Source: Hoylesella oralis ATCC 33269
Lineage (GTDB): Bacteria; Bacteroidota; Bacteroidia; Bacteroidales; Bacteroidaceae
Direction: 5' to 3'
DNA: 64,000 nt
Assembly (NCBI RefSeq): GCF_000185145.2
Contig: NZ_GL833116.1
Location: 2,501-66,500 of the forward strand
The position numbers and the translations under genes were made by a program. Every line of letters starts with the position of its first letter. The first letter of the stretch is position 1. Under the pieces are notes generated by a model that ran no database searches, was not told the origin of the DNA, and saw only the letters and a program-made list of their open reading frames with translations. Positions 38,090 to 47,157 of the stretch are shown here, in pieces.

Positions 38090-38310
38090 GCTCCGGAGGG
38101 GGATTTTTGGATGAAGGATTAGGGATGAATGATGAGGGATTGATGGTTGTGTTGCTGCGGCTTGGCCTGTCTATGTTGTCTTGAACCGCGTTGTTTTTGC
38201 CATACATATATAAGGACTAGGACAAACTGCGTTCCTACGGCTCGATTAGACTGTCTGTCTGTCGGACATAGAGGGTACACCTGTCGGGCATAGACTGCAT
38301 ATCTGATAAA
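38090..38310. repeat. dispersed repeats in the cysE/DUF2807 gap
   Basis: The 473-bp divergent gap holds a GGATGAAGGATTAGGGATGA block (the complement of the CATCCTTCATCC repeats at 10.1 and 19.4 kb) and, at 38251-38300, two CTGTCGGGCATAGAC-like elements that recur at 7561, 46335 and 60320. No coding sequence or clear plus-strand promoter is visible. Confidence 0.6.
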
Positions 38311-38469
38311 AATACTTTATAGATATGTCTTTTTAAAACTATCTTTCTTCCCCCATTGAATAAGCGGAGAAGGGGTGCTGTTTGTGCCGGATAATGAAAA
38401 AATATGCACAACACTGCAACATTTTCCCCGCTATCTGCGTCTAACATGTAGAACTAAAATCGTAAAAAG

Positions 38470-39231
38470 ATGAAAAAAGTAAATTTGATACTTTGCGGTG
38501 TATTGGCAGCAACTGTGCTGTCTTCTTGCGTTTATCGCAGTGAAGTTTTGGGCAAAAGAGTTGTTTTAGACAGCACGCGCAAAACAGACGTATTTAATAA
38601 GGTGACGCTCTTTGCTTCGTGCAATGTGCACTATAAGCAGGGCGACACATGCTCTGTGCGCGTGGTTGGCGACAAACAATTGGTGAAAAACTTAATTACA
38701 CAAGTGATAAACAACGAATTGCAGATACGTATGAAGCCTTACAAAGGCGATTTGATGCGGCTGTTAAACAAGACAGAGCTGAATGTTTACGTAACTTCGC
38801 CCGATTTGTTGGCGGTGAAGGTGGCCGGTTCGGGCGATTTTGAAGCTACGGGTACGGTGGACACCGATACGATGCGCATTGCTTTGACGGGCTCGGGAGA
38901 TATGGATTTTGCCAACCTTATCTGCGACAGGGTAGAGGCCACGTTGCGCGGTTCGGGCGATGTAGAACTGAAAAACGTGCAGGCCGACTATGCTAACTTG
39001 AATTTGTTGGGCTCGGGAGATATGAAGGTAAACCTGAAAAATGCACGCAATGCCGATGCTTCGCTTACGGGTTCGGGCGATTTGAAAGTAGGTTTCGATA
39101 ACTGTGGCATAGTAAATTGCAAGCTCTTAGGTTCGGGCGATATAGAATTGAAAGGCAGGATAAGGCAGTTAAACCAAAACTCTACGGGCTCGGGAGATAT
39201 AGAAACATCGGGTTTGAAAGTGGGATATTAG
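38470..39231 (+). CDS. DUF2807 (head GIN) lipoprotein
   Basis: The 253-residue protein has a signal peptide and lipobox (VLSSCVYR) and a right-handed beta-helix-like domain made of repeated GSGD motifs (LAVKVAGSGDFEATG, IALTGSGDMDF, LRGSGDVEL, LLGSGDMKV, LTGSGDLKV, LLGSGDIEL, STGSGDIET), the hallmark of DUF2807. The repeats are about 20 residues each. Function is unknown; such proteins are typically envelope-located in Bacteroidetes. It is monocistronic. Confidence 0.9.
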   Translation: MKKVNLILCGVLAATVLSSCVYRSEVLGKRVVLDSTRKTDVFNKVTLFASCNVHYKQGDTCSVRVVGDKQLVKNLITQVINNELQIRMKPYKGDLMRLLNKTELNVYVTSPDLLAVKVAGSGDFEATGTVDTDTMRIALTGSGDMDFANLICDRVEATLRGSGDVELKNVQADYANLNLLGSGDMKVNLKNARNADASLTGSGDLKVGFDNCGIVNCKLLGSGDIELKGRIRQLNQNSTGSGDIETSGLKVGY

Positions 39232-39255
39232 AAGTTAACGGGTGCCTTTTTCGGG

Positions 39256-39400
39256 GTTAACCGTGGTTAATGGGAGTGTTACTCGCTTCGTTCGTGGGAG
39301 TTAGCGGACAAATGTTTTTGTGTAGTTTGCCGATTTCAAAGCTAATGTCTGTTACCTCTCGAGCCTATAGGAGAGATACCTCCCGTTAACCACGGTTAAC
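39256..39400. terminator. inverted repeat of two palindromes in a convergent gap
   Basis: The 21-bp arms at 39256-39276 and 39380-39400 are inverted copies with one mismatch, separated by 103 nt. Each arm itself contains a palindrome (GTTAACC and GGTTAAC around two bases). It lies between the convergent DUF2807 and PAP2 genes. A terminator or protein-binding role is possible. Confidence 0.6.
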
Positions 39401-39423
39401 TCTAAAAGAAACAACAAATACTT

Positions 39424-40260
39424 TCAGGAAAGACTGATGAAGCGGACGTATCGCTCCAATCCATGTTTTACGGCCGGAATGCGGAAGATGAATTTCTCTA
39501 AAACGAATATTCCTACTATGGCAACGGCGATGCCTAAGAGCACATCTATTACGTAATGATGCCCCGTATATACGGCTGTGAACCAAATACCCATGCAGAT
39601 TAGCGCAAATATGCACACCGTTTGCCACCGCTGCCTACTGATAACGGCATAGACGGTTGTAATGAGCATGTAGGCTGCATGCAACGAAGGAACGGCAGCA
39701 AACACATTTGCATTGGCGCCGTAGAGTGCATGGAATACGGGTATGCCCGTAAGCTGGTCGAAACGTCCTAAACCCGCAACGTTTCCGGAGGTGTGGAGTA
39801 GGGGCTCGAAACCGTAATGCATGGCATACCAAGGCGGTGCTGCAGGATGGATATAATAACCGCAGAAGCCCAGCAGATTGACGAAAAGAAAGGCCAAGGA
39901 AAACCGAAGATAACTCTTGCGCTGCCCTTTGAAATAAAGATAAAGGCCGAAGCAAAGCGGCAAGGGCACCCAACAAAGATAGAAAAAGCCCGCTAGCATG
40001 TCGGCTGCAGTACAGTGATGAAGAGCGAAAAACTCGCTTGGAATAAGCACAGATGTACCCGATGCGATACCGAAAAGATGTTTTTCGGCGTCATAAAGTC
40101 CGCGTATGTCTATGGCATTCGCCTCGTAGTTGGGCCACAGGCGCATGGCATCGTAGGAACAGGCGAAGACGAGCCACGGCGTAAGAGCTACGGCTATCTT
40201 CCTTGTAGGCCTGAAACCCACGAGCAAGATATATAAAATAAGGATATAAATACTGAACAT
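39424..40260 (-). CDS. PAP2-family inositol phosphotransferase-like (IPC synthase type)
   Basis: The 278-residue membrane protein has about six transmembrane segments and the AUR1/IPC-synthase style motifs GYYIHPAAPPWY (residues 134-145), PSLHAAY with His194 and TGHHYVIDV with His235 and Asp239, the likely catalytic triad. In Bacteroides thetaiotaomicron a homologous gene (BT_1522 type) transfers phosphoinositol from phosphatidylinositol to dihydroceramide. The next three genes upstream in transcription match the rest of that cluster. I infer the same role; substrate is not proven by sequence. Confidence 0.78.
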   Translation of the reverse strand: MFSIYILILYILLVGFRPTRKIAVALTPWLVFACSYDAMRLWPNYEANAIDIRGLYDAEKHLFGIASGTSVLIPSEFFALHHCTAADMLAGFFYLCWVPLPLCFGLYLYFKGQRKSYLRFSLAFLFVNLLGFCGYYIHPAAPPWYAMHYGFEPLLHTSGNVAGLGRFDQLTGIPVFHALYGANANVFAAVPSLHAAYMLITTVYAVISRQRWQTVCIFALICMGIWFTAVYTGHHYVIDVLLGIAVAIVGIFVLEKFIFRIPAVKHGLERYVRFISLS

Positions 40261-40896
40261 TTATCTGCCTTTCAGTTGCTTGTAGCAATGCCACACACGC
40301 CAAAAAGCCGTGATATTGGCCAGCACTGCAATGAGCATCATCGGCACCGAAAGCACCCACAGGTTGGCATAAATGCCGCAGAAGATGGCACCTATCGATG
40401 TTGCTACCACCCTTTCGGGGCGTTGCATGAAGCCTACTTTACACTCGATGCCTATGCCTTCGGCTCGCGCACGGACATAACTCACCATTACAGAGCCCAC
40501 CATGGCAAGGAAGGTTACCACTCCGCTGCCGATCCACCCGTCGAGTAAGAAGTATATGGCTATGCCGAAAAGCGTGAAAAGCTCGCTATAGCGGTCGAGA
40601 GTGGAGTCCCAAAGAGCGCCGAACGTAGAAGACATGTTGCCCATACGTGCCAGACGACCGTCCATCATATCGAATAAACCGGCGAAAAGTATAATGAATC
40701 CGCCCCATCCGATGAGCGTTAAACTGTTTTCGGGCTTATATGCAGCGGCATAAACGAATATGCCTGCCGCCACGATATTGAGCAAAAAGCCGATTGTGGT
40801 GATAATGTTAGGAGTGATGCCCACCTTGATCATGCCCTTTATCAGTGGGTTGATAATTCGGTAGATCGCCTTTTGTAAGAAATCTCTATAGTTCAT
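40261..40896 (-). CDS. CDP-alcohol phosphatidyltransferase (PI-phosphate synthase type)
   Basis: The 211-residue membrane enzyme has the full CDP-alcohol motif DGx2ARx8Gx3Dx3D at Asp79-Gly80, Ala83-Arg84, Gly93, Asp97 and Asp101. In this cluster arrangement the related Bacteroides enzyme makes phosphatidylinositol phosphate from CDP-diacylglycerol and inositol phosphate. I chose the ATG at MNYRDFLQ; a TTG six codons earlier is possible. It overlaps the GtrA gene by 11 bp and its stop abuts the next start. Confidence 0.85.
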   Translation of the reverse strand: MNYRDFLQKAIYRIINPLIKGMIKVGITPNIITTIGFLLNIVAAGIFVYAAAYKPENSLTLIGWGGFIILFAGLFDMMDGRLARMGNMSSTFGALWDSTLDRYSELFTLFGIAIYFLLDGWIGSGVVTFLAMVGSVMVSYVRARAEGIGIECKVGFMQRPERVVATSIGAIFCGIYANLWVLSVPMMLIAVLANITAFWRVWHCYKQLKGR

Positions 40897-41293
40897 ATCT
40901 TTTCTTGAATACAAATATACGTTGCATTTGATAGTTCCATAACACCGCTACGGCTACGGCCACCACGGCTTTAACGATGATAAAATAAACGCCGGAGAGT
41001 TCGGTCAGCAGGAACGTTCCGAGGGTATTGAGCAGGATACTGCCCGTCCAAACGAGGAAATACCGCATGGCTATGACCTTTTTCTTCATGCCCATGGCAT
41101 GGAATACCCACCGGTAGTTGATGATACAGTTCGTGATACCGCCGCTGAGTGCACCGAAGAATATGGCGTAAGCATACCACATGTTGCAGAAATGCGACAG
41201 AAGAATGGTGACACAGAAGTCGATTATCGAGGCTATCCATGCCGAACATTGCGCTTTGACAAACGTGATGAGATTTTCTTTTATGCTGCCCAT
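40886..41293 (-). CDS. GtrA family membrane protein
   Basis: The 135-residue protein has four transmembrane helices and the GtrA pattern [20 protein letters not shown] near the start and [10 protein letters not shown] in the middle, ending in a [15 protein letters not shown] tail. GtrA proteins are thought to move lipid-linked sugars or related lipids. Its ATG overlaps the pgpA stop by 13 bp; a frame extending 80 codons upstream lies in pgpA and is not used. Confidence 0.82.
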   Translation of the reverse strand: MGSIKENLITFVKAQCSAWIASIIDFCVTILLSHFCNMWYAYAIFFGALSGGITNCIINYRWVFHAMGMKKKVIAMRYFLVWTGSILLNTLGTFLLTELSGVYFIIVKAVVAVAVAVLWNYQMQRIFVFKKRYEL

Positions 41294-41751
41294 CGTGCCA
41301 AAACTATGATAATAAGACTGTAAAAGCCGGCAAGCAGGTCGTCTGCCATTACCCAGAAACCGCCGTGCCTGCGGTCGAGAGCACGGATGCCCAGCGGCTT
41401 TAGTATGTCGAAGAAGCGGAAAATAACGAAAGAAGATGCTGCATATATGAGGTCTCCTGCGGGCGAACAAAGCAGCGGAACCCATACTCCGGCCATCTCG
41501 TCTATTACGACTCGGCTCGGATCTTCGCCCCAATAAGGCTCCAATTTATCGGCTGCCCATGTGCCGATCCATGTAAATAGCAGTATTAGAACGAGAGTTG
41601 TGAGAAATAGAGGTATGGTGTTCAGCACTTGCGCCATGCCTAACCAAATAACGGTGGCAAGGAGTGCTCCTGCTGTTCCGGGCCCCCAAGGCCAGAAACC
41701 GGAGCCGAAACCGGAGCCGAATACTACAGCAAGAATCGGTGGGCGTTTCAT
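41281..41751 (-). CDS. phosphatidylglycerophosphatase A family protein
   Basis: The 156-residue membrane protein shows the PgpA signature GPGTAGALLA, the EDPSRVVIDEMAGVWV block and FRFFDILKPLGIRALD. PgpA removes phosphate from phosphatidylglycerol phosphate; in the inositol-lipid cluster the homologue is proposed to act on PI phosphate. It is the first gene of the cluster and its ATG is about 10 nt from the promoter -7 box. Confidence 0.85.
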   Translation of the reverse strand: MKRPPILAVVFGSGFGSGFWPWGPGTAGALLATVIWLGMAQVLNTIPLFLTTLVLILLFTWIGTWAADKLEPYWGEDPSRVVIDEMAGVWVPLLCSPAGDLIYAASSFVIFRFFDILKPLGIRALDRRHGGFWVMADDLLAGFYSLIIIVLARWAA

Positions 41752-41761
41752 ATATGCGGTG

Positions 41762-41793
41762 CAAATTTAATGGAAAAAATATAAATAACCAAA
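41762..41793 (-). promoter_or_regulatory. promoter of the inositol-lipid type cluster
   Basis: TTTG (41790-41793), 20 nt, TAAATTTG (41762-41769) on the minus strand fit the consensus exactly. Transcription would begin within a few nt of the pgpA ATG at 41751, so the leader is very short or absent. Confidence 0.8.
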
Positions 41794-41823
41794 AAGTTTT
41801 CTCGCTTTTTACAATATTATATA

Positions 41824-41831
41824 TACCTTTG
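41824..41831 (+). promoter_or_regulatory. -7 box of the DUF5686 gene
   Basis: TACCTTTG followed by C lies about 53 nt before the GTG start, divergent to the pgpA promoter. Confidence 0.65.
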
Positions 41832-41884
41832 CAGCCATATTTATTAATATTAAGTAGCGCAAACGCGTTTATATTTTTATTGAT

Positions 41885-44425
41885 GTGAAGAAGGTTATTG
41901 GGATATTTATCATGATAATAGCCTTGGTAACGAGTGCCAAGGCGCAGATTTCAGGTGACATTGTAGATACGAATGGTTTTCCTATAGCTTATGCCAGCGC
42001 CATGTATAAGGGGCATCATATTGCTGTATCCAGCGATATGAACGGTCATTTTACTATAGATAGGCACGAAGGATGGGCACTTACGTTCAGTTCGATGGGC
42101 TTTAAAGCGCAGACGATAAAGGTGGATGCGAAGACTCCTTCTACGATGAAGATCGTGTTAAAGGAAGATACGAAGAACTTGACTGAGGTGCTTGTGAAGT
42201 CTCGGCGTGGTCGCTACTCGCGTAAGGATAACCCTGCGGTGGAGTTGATGCGGCGGGTGATCGCCGCCAAAAAGCGAACTCACCTCGATAACCATGATTA
42301 TTATCAGTACAACAAATACCAGAAAATATCGCTGGCATTGAATGACATCAATCCCAACGACGCCATGCAGGGCTCTTCCAAGAAGGCTCAGTGGATGATA
42401 GACCAAATAGAAACCAGTCCTTATAATAATAAACTCATCCTTCCGGTGTCCGTCGACGAGACCGTAACACAGCATATATATCGGAAAGAACCCAAGAGTG
42501 AGAAAGATATCATTAAGGGACAGCAGAGTCAGGGCGTCAACAACGTGATACAGACAGGCGAGATATTGAACACATTGCTTAAAGAAGTGTTTACCGATGT
42601 CGACCTCTATGACGATCATATCCGCCTTTTGCAGTACCCGTTCACAAGTCCTATCGGCGAGACAGCCATCTCTTTCTACCGCTATTATATAGAAGATACG
42701 GTGTATGTCGACCGTGATTTGTGCTATCATTTGCAGTTCATTCCCAACAATCAGCAGGACTTTGGCTTCCGTGGAGACCTATATGTGTTGGCTGATTCTA
42801 CACTTCATGTGAAGAAATGCGACCTCACTATTCCGCATAAAAGCGATGTGAATTTCGTACAGAACATGCATCTCACCCAAGAATATACCAAGCTCGACAA
42901 CGGAGAATGGGCACTTTCCAAAGATGACATGTGGGCCGAACTGTCGTTAACGAGCTTCCTGTCGAAGATACTTGTAGTGCGTAACACCCGTTTAACGGAT
43001 TATGCCTTCGATGAACTGCCCAACAAACTCTTTAAGGGCAAGGCTAAAACGAGGCATGAAGCCGATGCTATGATCCGTGATGAGGCTTTCTGGAACCAAT
43101 ACCGCACCGTGGAACTTACGAAAGGTGAGTCGTCTATGGATGCTTTTGTGCATAGAATGGAGCAATCAAAGAACTTCAAATGGGTACTGATTGGCGTAAA
43201 AGCGCTGTTAGAAAATTATGTCGAGACCGGTTCCCTTAAGACTAAAAGCAAGTTCGATTTCGGTCCGATCAACACATTCATATCGCATAACTTCGTCGAC
43301 GGTTATCGCTTTCGCCTCAGCGGACGCACGATGGCGGCGCTAAATCCTCACTTTTTCTGGAACGGATATATCGCCCGTGGCGTTTCTTCGCACAAAACAT
43401 ACTATGGAAGTGAGCTTACGTGGTCGATAAACAAAAAGAAGAACTCGCCTTTTGAGTTCCCCCAACGCAATTTGATATTAGAAACAGCGTACGATGTTAT
43501 GTCTCCTGCCGATAAATTTTTGCTGCATAATAAGGATAATGTGTTCATGACGTTCCGCTCGCAGAAGGTTGAACAGATGTATTTCTATAATCGTCAGAAA
43601 CTTTCTTTTATCTACGAAACCGATTGGGGATTAAGTGTAAGTACGTCGTTAAAGGCAGAAAGCAACGAAGTTGCAGGCGGATTGCGCTTCATAAAGAAGC
43701 TCGACGGCAGCGAGACCTATAAGATACGTACGACAGAGTATAAACTTGGCTTTAAATTCTGCCCCGGACAAACCTTCGTAAACACCAAACAGCAGCGCTG
43801 GCCCATAAATCTTGATAGCCCAGAGTTTACCATTAGCCACACTATAGGGCTGAAACACGTGCTTGGAGGGCAATACAATCTGAACTTAACCGAACTTGGA
43901 GTGTACAAACGTCAATGGCTTGGCAGCTGGGGATATATAGACATGCACCTCAATGCAGGCGCTCAATGGAACAAAGTGCCGTTTCCTTTGCTCATCATGC
44001 CGCCTGTGAACCTCTCGTATTTCGAGGAGGAAGGTACGTTCAGTCTGATGCGTAACATGGAATTTCTTACCGACCGTTATGCTTATTGGGCCGTTTCGTG
44101 GGACTTAAACGGCAAACTTCTTAACCGTATTCCGCTTGTTAAGAAGCTCAAGTGGCGTGAATATGTGGCTTTCAAGGGTATGTTCGGCAAGTTGACAGAT
44201 AAGAATAACCCTTTTCTTGCGCAAAATAATGGCGATGATATGCTGTTCAGCTTCCCGCAGGGTGCGCATGTGATGGATCCGAAAGCACCTTACATGGAAC
44301 TCGTAGCGGGTGTACATAATATATTCAAGTTCTTTGCAGTCGACTTTGTTCACCGTTTCAATTACAACGGCCATGCCGATACGAAGAAGAATGGTATACG
44401 TTTCGGCTTCATGATGAGCTTCTAA
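41885..44425 (+). CDS. DUF5686 / carboxypeptidase-regulatory-like outer membrane protein
   Basis: The 846-residue protein has a signal peptide (residues 1-20), an N-terminal CarboxypepD_reg-like beta-sandwich (about 21-95, with GDIVDTNGFPIAYASAM) and a large DUF5686 region that ends in a barrel-like beta-rich tail with a terminal Phe (NGIRFGFMMSF), suggesting insertion in the outer membrane. No TonB plug is present. Function is unknown. The start codon is GTG; an ATG two bases upstream is followed directly by TGA. Confidence 0.85.
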   Translation: MKKVIGIFIMIIALVTSAKAQISGDIVDTNGFPIAYASAMYKGHHIAVSSDMNGHFTIDRHEGWALTFSSMGFKAQTIKVDAKTPSTMKIVLKEDTKNLTEVLVKSRRGRYSRKDNPAVELMRRVIAAKKRTHLDNHDYYQYNKYQKISLALNDINPNDAMQGSSKKAQWMIDQIETSPYNNKLILPVSVDETVTQHIYRKEPKSEKDIIKGQQSQGVNNVIQTGEILNTLLKEVFTDVDLYDDHIRLLQYPFTSPIGETAISFYRYYIEDTVYVDRDLCYHLQFIPNNQQDFGFRGDLYVLADSTLHVKKCDLTIPHKSDVNFVQNMHLTQEYTKLDNGEWALSKDDMWAELSLTSFLSKILVVRNTRLTDYAFDELPNKLFKGKAKTRHEADAMIRDEAFWNQYRTVELTKGESSMDAFVHRMEQSKNFKWVLIGVKALLENYVETGSLKTKSKFDFGPINTFISHNFVDGYRFRLSGRTMAALNPHFFWNGYIARGVSSHKTYYGSELTWSINKKKNSPFEFPQRNLILETAYDVMSPADKFLLHNKDNVFMTFRSQKVEQMYFYNRQKLSFIYETDWGLSVSTSLKAESNEVAGGLRFIKKLDGSETYKIRTTEYKLGFKFCPGQTFVNTKQQRWPINLDSPEFTISHTIGLKHVLGGQYNLNLTELGVYKRQWLGSWGYIDMHLNAGAQWNKVPFPLLIMPPVNLSYFEEEGTFSLMRNMEFLTDRYAYWAVSWDLNGKLLNRIPLVKKLKWREYVAFKGMFGKLTDKNNPFLAQNNGDDMLFSFPQGAHVMDPKAPYMELVAGVHNIFKFFAVDFVHRFNYNGHADTKKNGIRFGFMMSF

Positions 44426-44537
44426 ACCACTTTCCGAGGAGGCTTCTGTCATCTGTAAGACATTCCGTTGTTTGCCGAACCCGATATGAATATCGCGTTT
44501 AAATATGCTTTTTTTTTCGGCTTTCAGTATAAATCGT

Positions 44538-44545
44538 TATCTTTG
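44538..44545 (+). promoter_or_regulatory. -7 box upstream of the thioesterase gene
   Basis: TATCTTTG followed by C lies about 87 nt before the ATG at 44632. Confidence 0.65.
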
Positions 44546-44631
44546 CAACGAACAGCAAACAAATTTGGCAAGCAGCAATGTCGGTGATAAACCGGCCCTA
44601 CTGTCAAGATATCGCTAAACGATAAAGATGT

Positions 44632-45117
44632 ATGAGGAAGCTAATAAACCCGTGGATAGGGAAAGATGGTTACGATTGTTTTGGCTGTAACCCCGAAAAT
44701 CCGATAGGTCTTCACATGGAATTCTATGAAGACGGCGATTACATTATTTCATTCCTCCGGCCGCAGGAGCACCTGCAAGGTTGGGTAAACACCGTGCACG
44801 GCGGTATTCTGAGCACCATTATCGACGAGATTGCGGGCTGGACAGTATCGCGAAAGCTGCAGACTACGGGCGTTACCTCGCGGCTCGAAGTTAATTACCG
44901 GCACCCCGTAGCGGTAACAGAACAGCAACTTACCGTGCGTGCCCGTATCAGAGAGATGAAGCGAAACCTCGCTTTTATCGATGCAACCATAGAGAACAGT
45001 CGCGGCGAAACATGCGTGGAAGGCACTGCCGTGTATTTTACGTTCGGTCCGGATAAGGCACGCGAGATGGGTTTCACCCGCTGCGATGCGGTAGACGAGC
45101 AACTGCTATCTATGTAA
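44632..45117 (+). CDS. PaaI-like hotdog thioesterase
   Basis: The 161-residue protein carries the hotdog thioesterase pattern NPIGLHMEFYEDG, then VHGGILSTIIDEIAGW (the 'HGG...lDe' active-site helix) and a C-terminal strand set. It should hydrolyse acyl-CoA or a related thioester. The Cys pair in the N-terminal CFGCNPENP is typical of a subgroup. It is followed after 6 bp by the LuxR-type regulator gene. Confidence 0.88.
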   Translation: MRKLINPWIGKDGYDCFGCNPENPIGLHMEFYEDGDYIISFLRPQEHLQGWVNTVHGGILSTIIDEIAGWTVSRKLQTTGVTSRLEVNYRHPVAVTEQQLTVRARIREMKRNLAFIDATIENSRGETCVEGTAVYFTFGPDKAREMGFTRCDAVDEQLLSM

Positions 45118-45123
45118 TAAGGT

Positions 45124-45765
45124 ATGAAAAGATTTCTTTTAGCAGACAGGCAAGGCATCACCCGTGCCGGTCTGATGTTCTTGTTGGGTGGCTTTTCAGA
45201 TACCGATTATAAGTTTACGGAAGACAAGACCGAACTGATAAATGCGTTGCGCGAGGCTCCCGACAGCATCGTTGTGCTCGACTACACGCTCTTCGATATC
45301 AATGATGCAGCCGAACTGCTGATACTTAGTCAGCGTTTCGGTAATGTTCATTGGGTGTTGTTCAGCGAAGATTTAAGTACAGATTTCGTGCGTATGATCA
45401 TTGCGTCAAGTCCGCAATTCAGCGTTTTACTGAAAGAATCGCCATTGCAGGAGATACGCGAGGCACTCAGTTTTGCCATGCGTGGCCGGAGGTTTATCTG
45501 TCAGCGCATGACGGAGTTGCTGCTCGTGCCCGAAACACGCGAACAGGAGCAGGTGAAACTTACACGTACAGAGACCGAAGTGCTGAAAGATATCGCGCTC
45601 GGAATGACCACCCGTGAGATTGCCGAAAAACGTTTTTCGAGTTTCCATACCGTGAATACTCATCGTAAAAATATATTCCGTAAGCTCGGAGTGAACAATG
45701 TACACGAGGCAACCAAGTATGCTCTCCGCGCCGGATTGGTGGACTCGGCGGAATATTATATCTGA
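45124..45765 (+). CDS. LuxR/NarL-type response regulator, orphan
   Basis: The 213-residue protein has a receiver-like N-terminal half and a LuxR-type helix-turn-helix (about residues 145-205: LTRTETEVLKDIALGMTTRE then KLGVNNVHEATKYAL). The phosphoacceptor would be Asp53 (VVLDYTLFD) and Lys104 is present (LLKES), but the usual N-terminal acidic pair is reduced to Asp8. No sensor kinase gene is nearby. It probably responds to an unlinked kinase or acts unphosphorylated. It shares a transcript with the thioesterase gene. Confidence 0.85.
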   Translation: MKRFLLADRQGITRAGLMFLLGGFSDTDYKFTEDKTELINALREAPDSIVVLDYTLFDINDAAELLILSQRFGNVHWVLFSEDLSTDFVRMIIASSPQFSVLLKESPLQEIREALSFAMRGRRFICQRMTELLLVPETREQEQVKLTRTETEVLKDIALGMTTREIAEKRFSSFHTVNTHRKNIFRKLGVNNVHEATKYALRAGLVDSAEYYI

Positions 45766-45815
45766 ATTTTAGCGATAATGGGATGTGCGGAGGGCCTTAT
45801 TCTGGCCTTAGCTCT

Positions 45816-46058
45816 GCTCTAACTCCTCGCTGTGGAAAGAGAATAGAGAGGGGAGAAAAGAGAGGGAGAGGGGGTGTAGGGACCTCCCCCAGCCCCTCCG
45901 AAGGAGGGGTGTGCCTCGCGGAAAGCGGATAAGGATGGGATATTGCAACCTCCCCCAGCCCCTCCGAAGGAGGGATGTGCCTTGCGGAGGTTGGATTAAG
46001 CATGGATATGGCGGCCTCCCCCAGCCCCTCCGAAGGAGGGGTGTGCCTTGCGGAAGTC
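45816..46058 (+). repeat. left arm of inverted repeat, with 66-bp array D (3 units)
   Basis: Units start at 45883, 45949 and 46015. The segment before them (from GCTCTAACTCC) and the array are closely repeated in inverted orientation at 46890-47136. In the unique leader I count about 3 mismatches in 66 bases. The array follows the LuxR-type gene in the same sense. Confidence 0.93.
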
Positions 46059-46889
46059 GGATTAACACGCTACATGTGGGACTTTTCATGCTTTTCTGTT
46101 TGGAGCGAAAGCGCAGTCTAACCATACTTTTCCCCTTAGAAAGAGGTGACAGAGGGGTGATAGAACAATTTTTCCTTACCTCTCTAATTAGAGAAAAAAG
46201 TTGGAATGAAGCAGATAAGTGGACAAGGAAGTACTCTTTCCTTATCCATCCAATTGAAAGAGACAAAAGAATTTAAACAGGCAGATATACAGGATATCTT
46301 TATTAGATGTGTAACTTAAATTTGATAGATATGCCATCTGTGCCCGATAGACAGACGGTCTGACAGAAACGTAAGGATTTTGTTTGTCTAAATTCATATA
46401 CATGTATCGTGCAAACAATATTACCAAAGGGAATTTATGTAGACTAAATACCTGCAATACAGCTATCAAGCGTTTATTTTTCATTTCTTATATTTCATCT
46501 TCATCCCCTCCCTCTTTCATTTCTAATCACTTTTTTCTACGTTCGAAAACAAACGGAATTCATGCAATATAACATACCCTTCCCCTTGGAAAGAGATAGG
46601 TCGTCTTTCTCCAACTCTCCCCTGTAAGTGAAGAATATGGACAGGAGTAAGTTGTAAGATGGTGCATGGCCTCCCTCTGACTCCTCCCTGTAGGGGGAGA
46701 ATATGGATTGGAAGAGGTTATAAAAGGATGCCCCTCTTCTTGGAAAAGATAGGGCGGGAGGGGATTGAACATGGCAAACAAAAGAAATCGGTCCCTTTTC
46801 CATCTCCCCTTGGAAAGGGTAGAAGCATAATTAAACTAAATCACCATTTCTTTTAAAAGAGTAAAGATGAAAGTTTACATTTCGCATCT
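46059..46889. other. 831-bp interior of island D/E
   Basis: No convincing gene is present. It holds a complement of the GGAGAAGTATGTTTAAACTG element of the 55.5-kb island near 46105-46140, a CCTCTCTAATTAGAG hairpin near 46180, a CTGTGCCCGATAGACAGACG element at 46338, and two CTCCCC-type hairpins at 46578-46800. Confidence 0.6.
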
Positions 46890-47136
46890 ATCCGCTTTCC
46901 GCGAGGTACCCCCCTCCTTCGGAGGGGCTGGGGGAGGCCGCCATATCCATGCTTAATCCAACCTCCGCAAGGCACATCCCTCCTTTGGAGGGACAGAGGG
47001 AGGTCGCAATATCCCATCCTTATCCGCTTTCCGCGAGGCACCCCCCTCCTTCGGAGGGGCTGGGGGAGGTCCCTACACCCCCTCTCCCTTTCCTTTCTCC
47101 CCACTCTATTCTCTTTCCACAGCGAGGAGTTAGAGC
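46890..47136 (-). repeat. right arm of inverted repeat, with 66-bp array E (3 units)
   Basis: It is the inverted counterpart of 45816-46058, unit for unit. Minus-strand unit starts are at 47069, 47003 and 46937. The middle unit has the same second half as array D unit 2 but a different first half, as if segments had been exchanged. It follows the stop of the DUF4230-like gene on that gene's own strand. Confidence 0.93.
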
Positions 47137-47157
47137 TAGTCCAAGTATCGCTTAGTC

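Noticed and set aside
41294..41533. 80-codon N-terminal extension of the GtrA protein
   Set aside because: It lies within pgpA in another frame and is Arg-rich shadow sequence; GtrA homologues start near the ATG at 41293.
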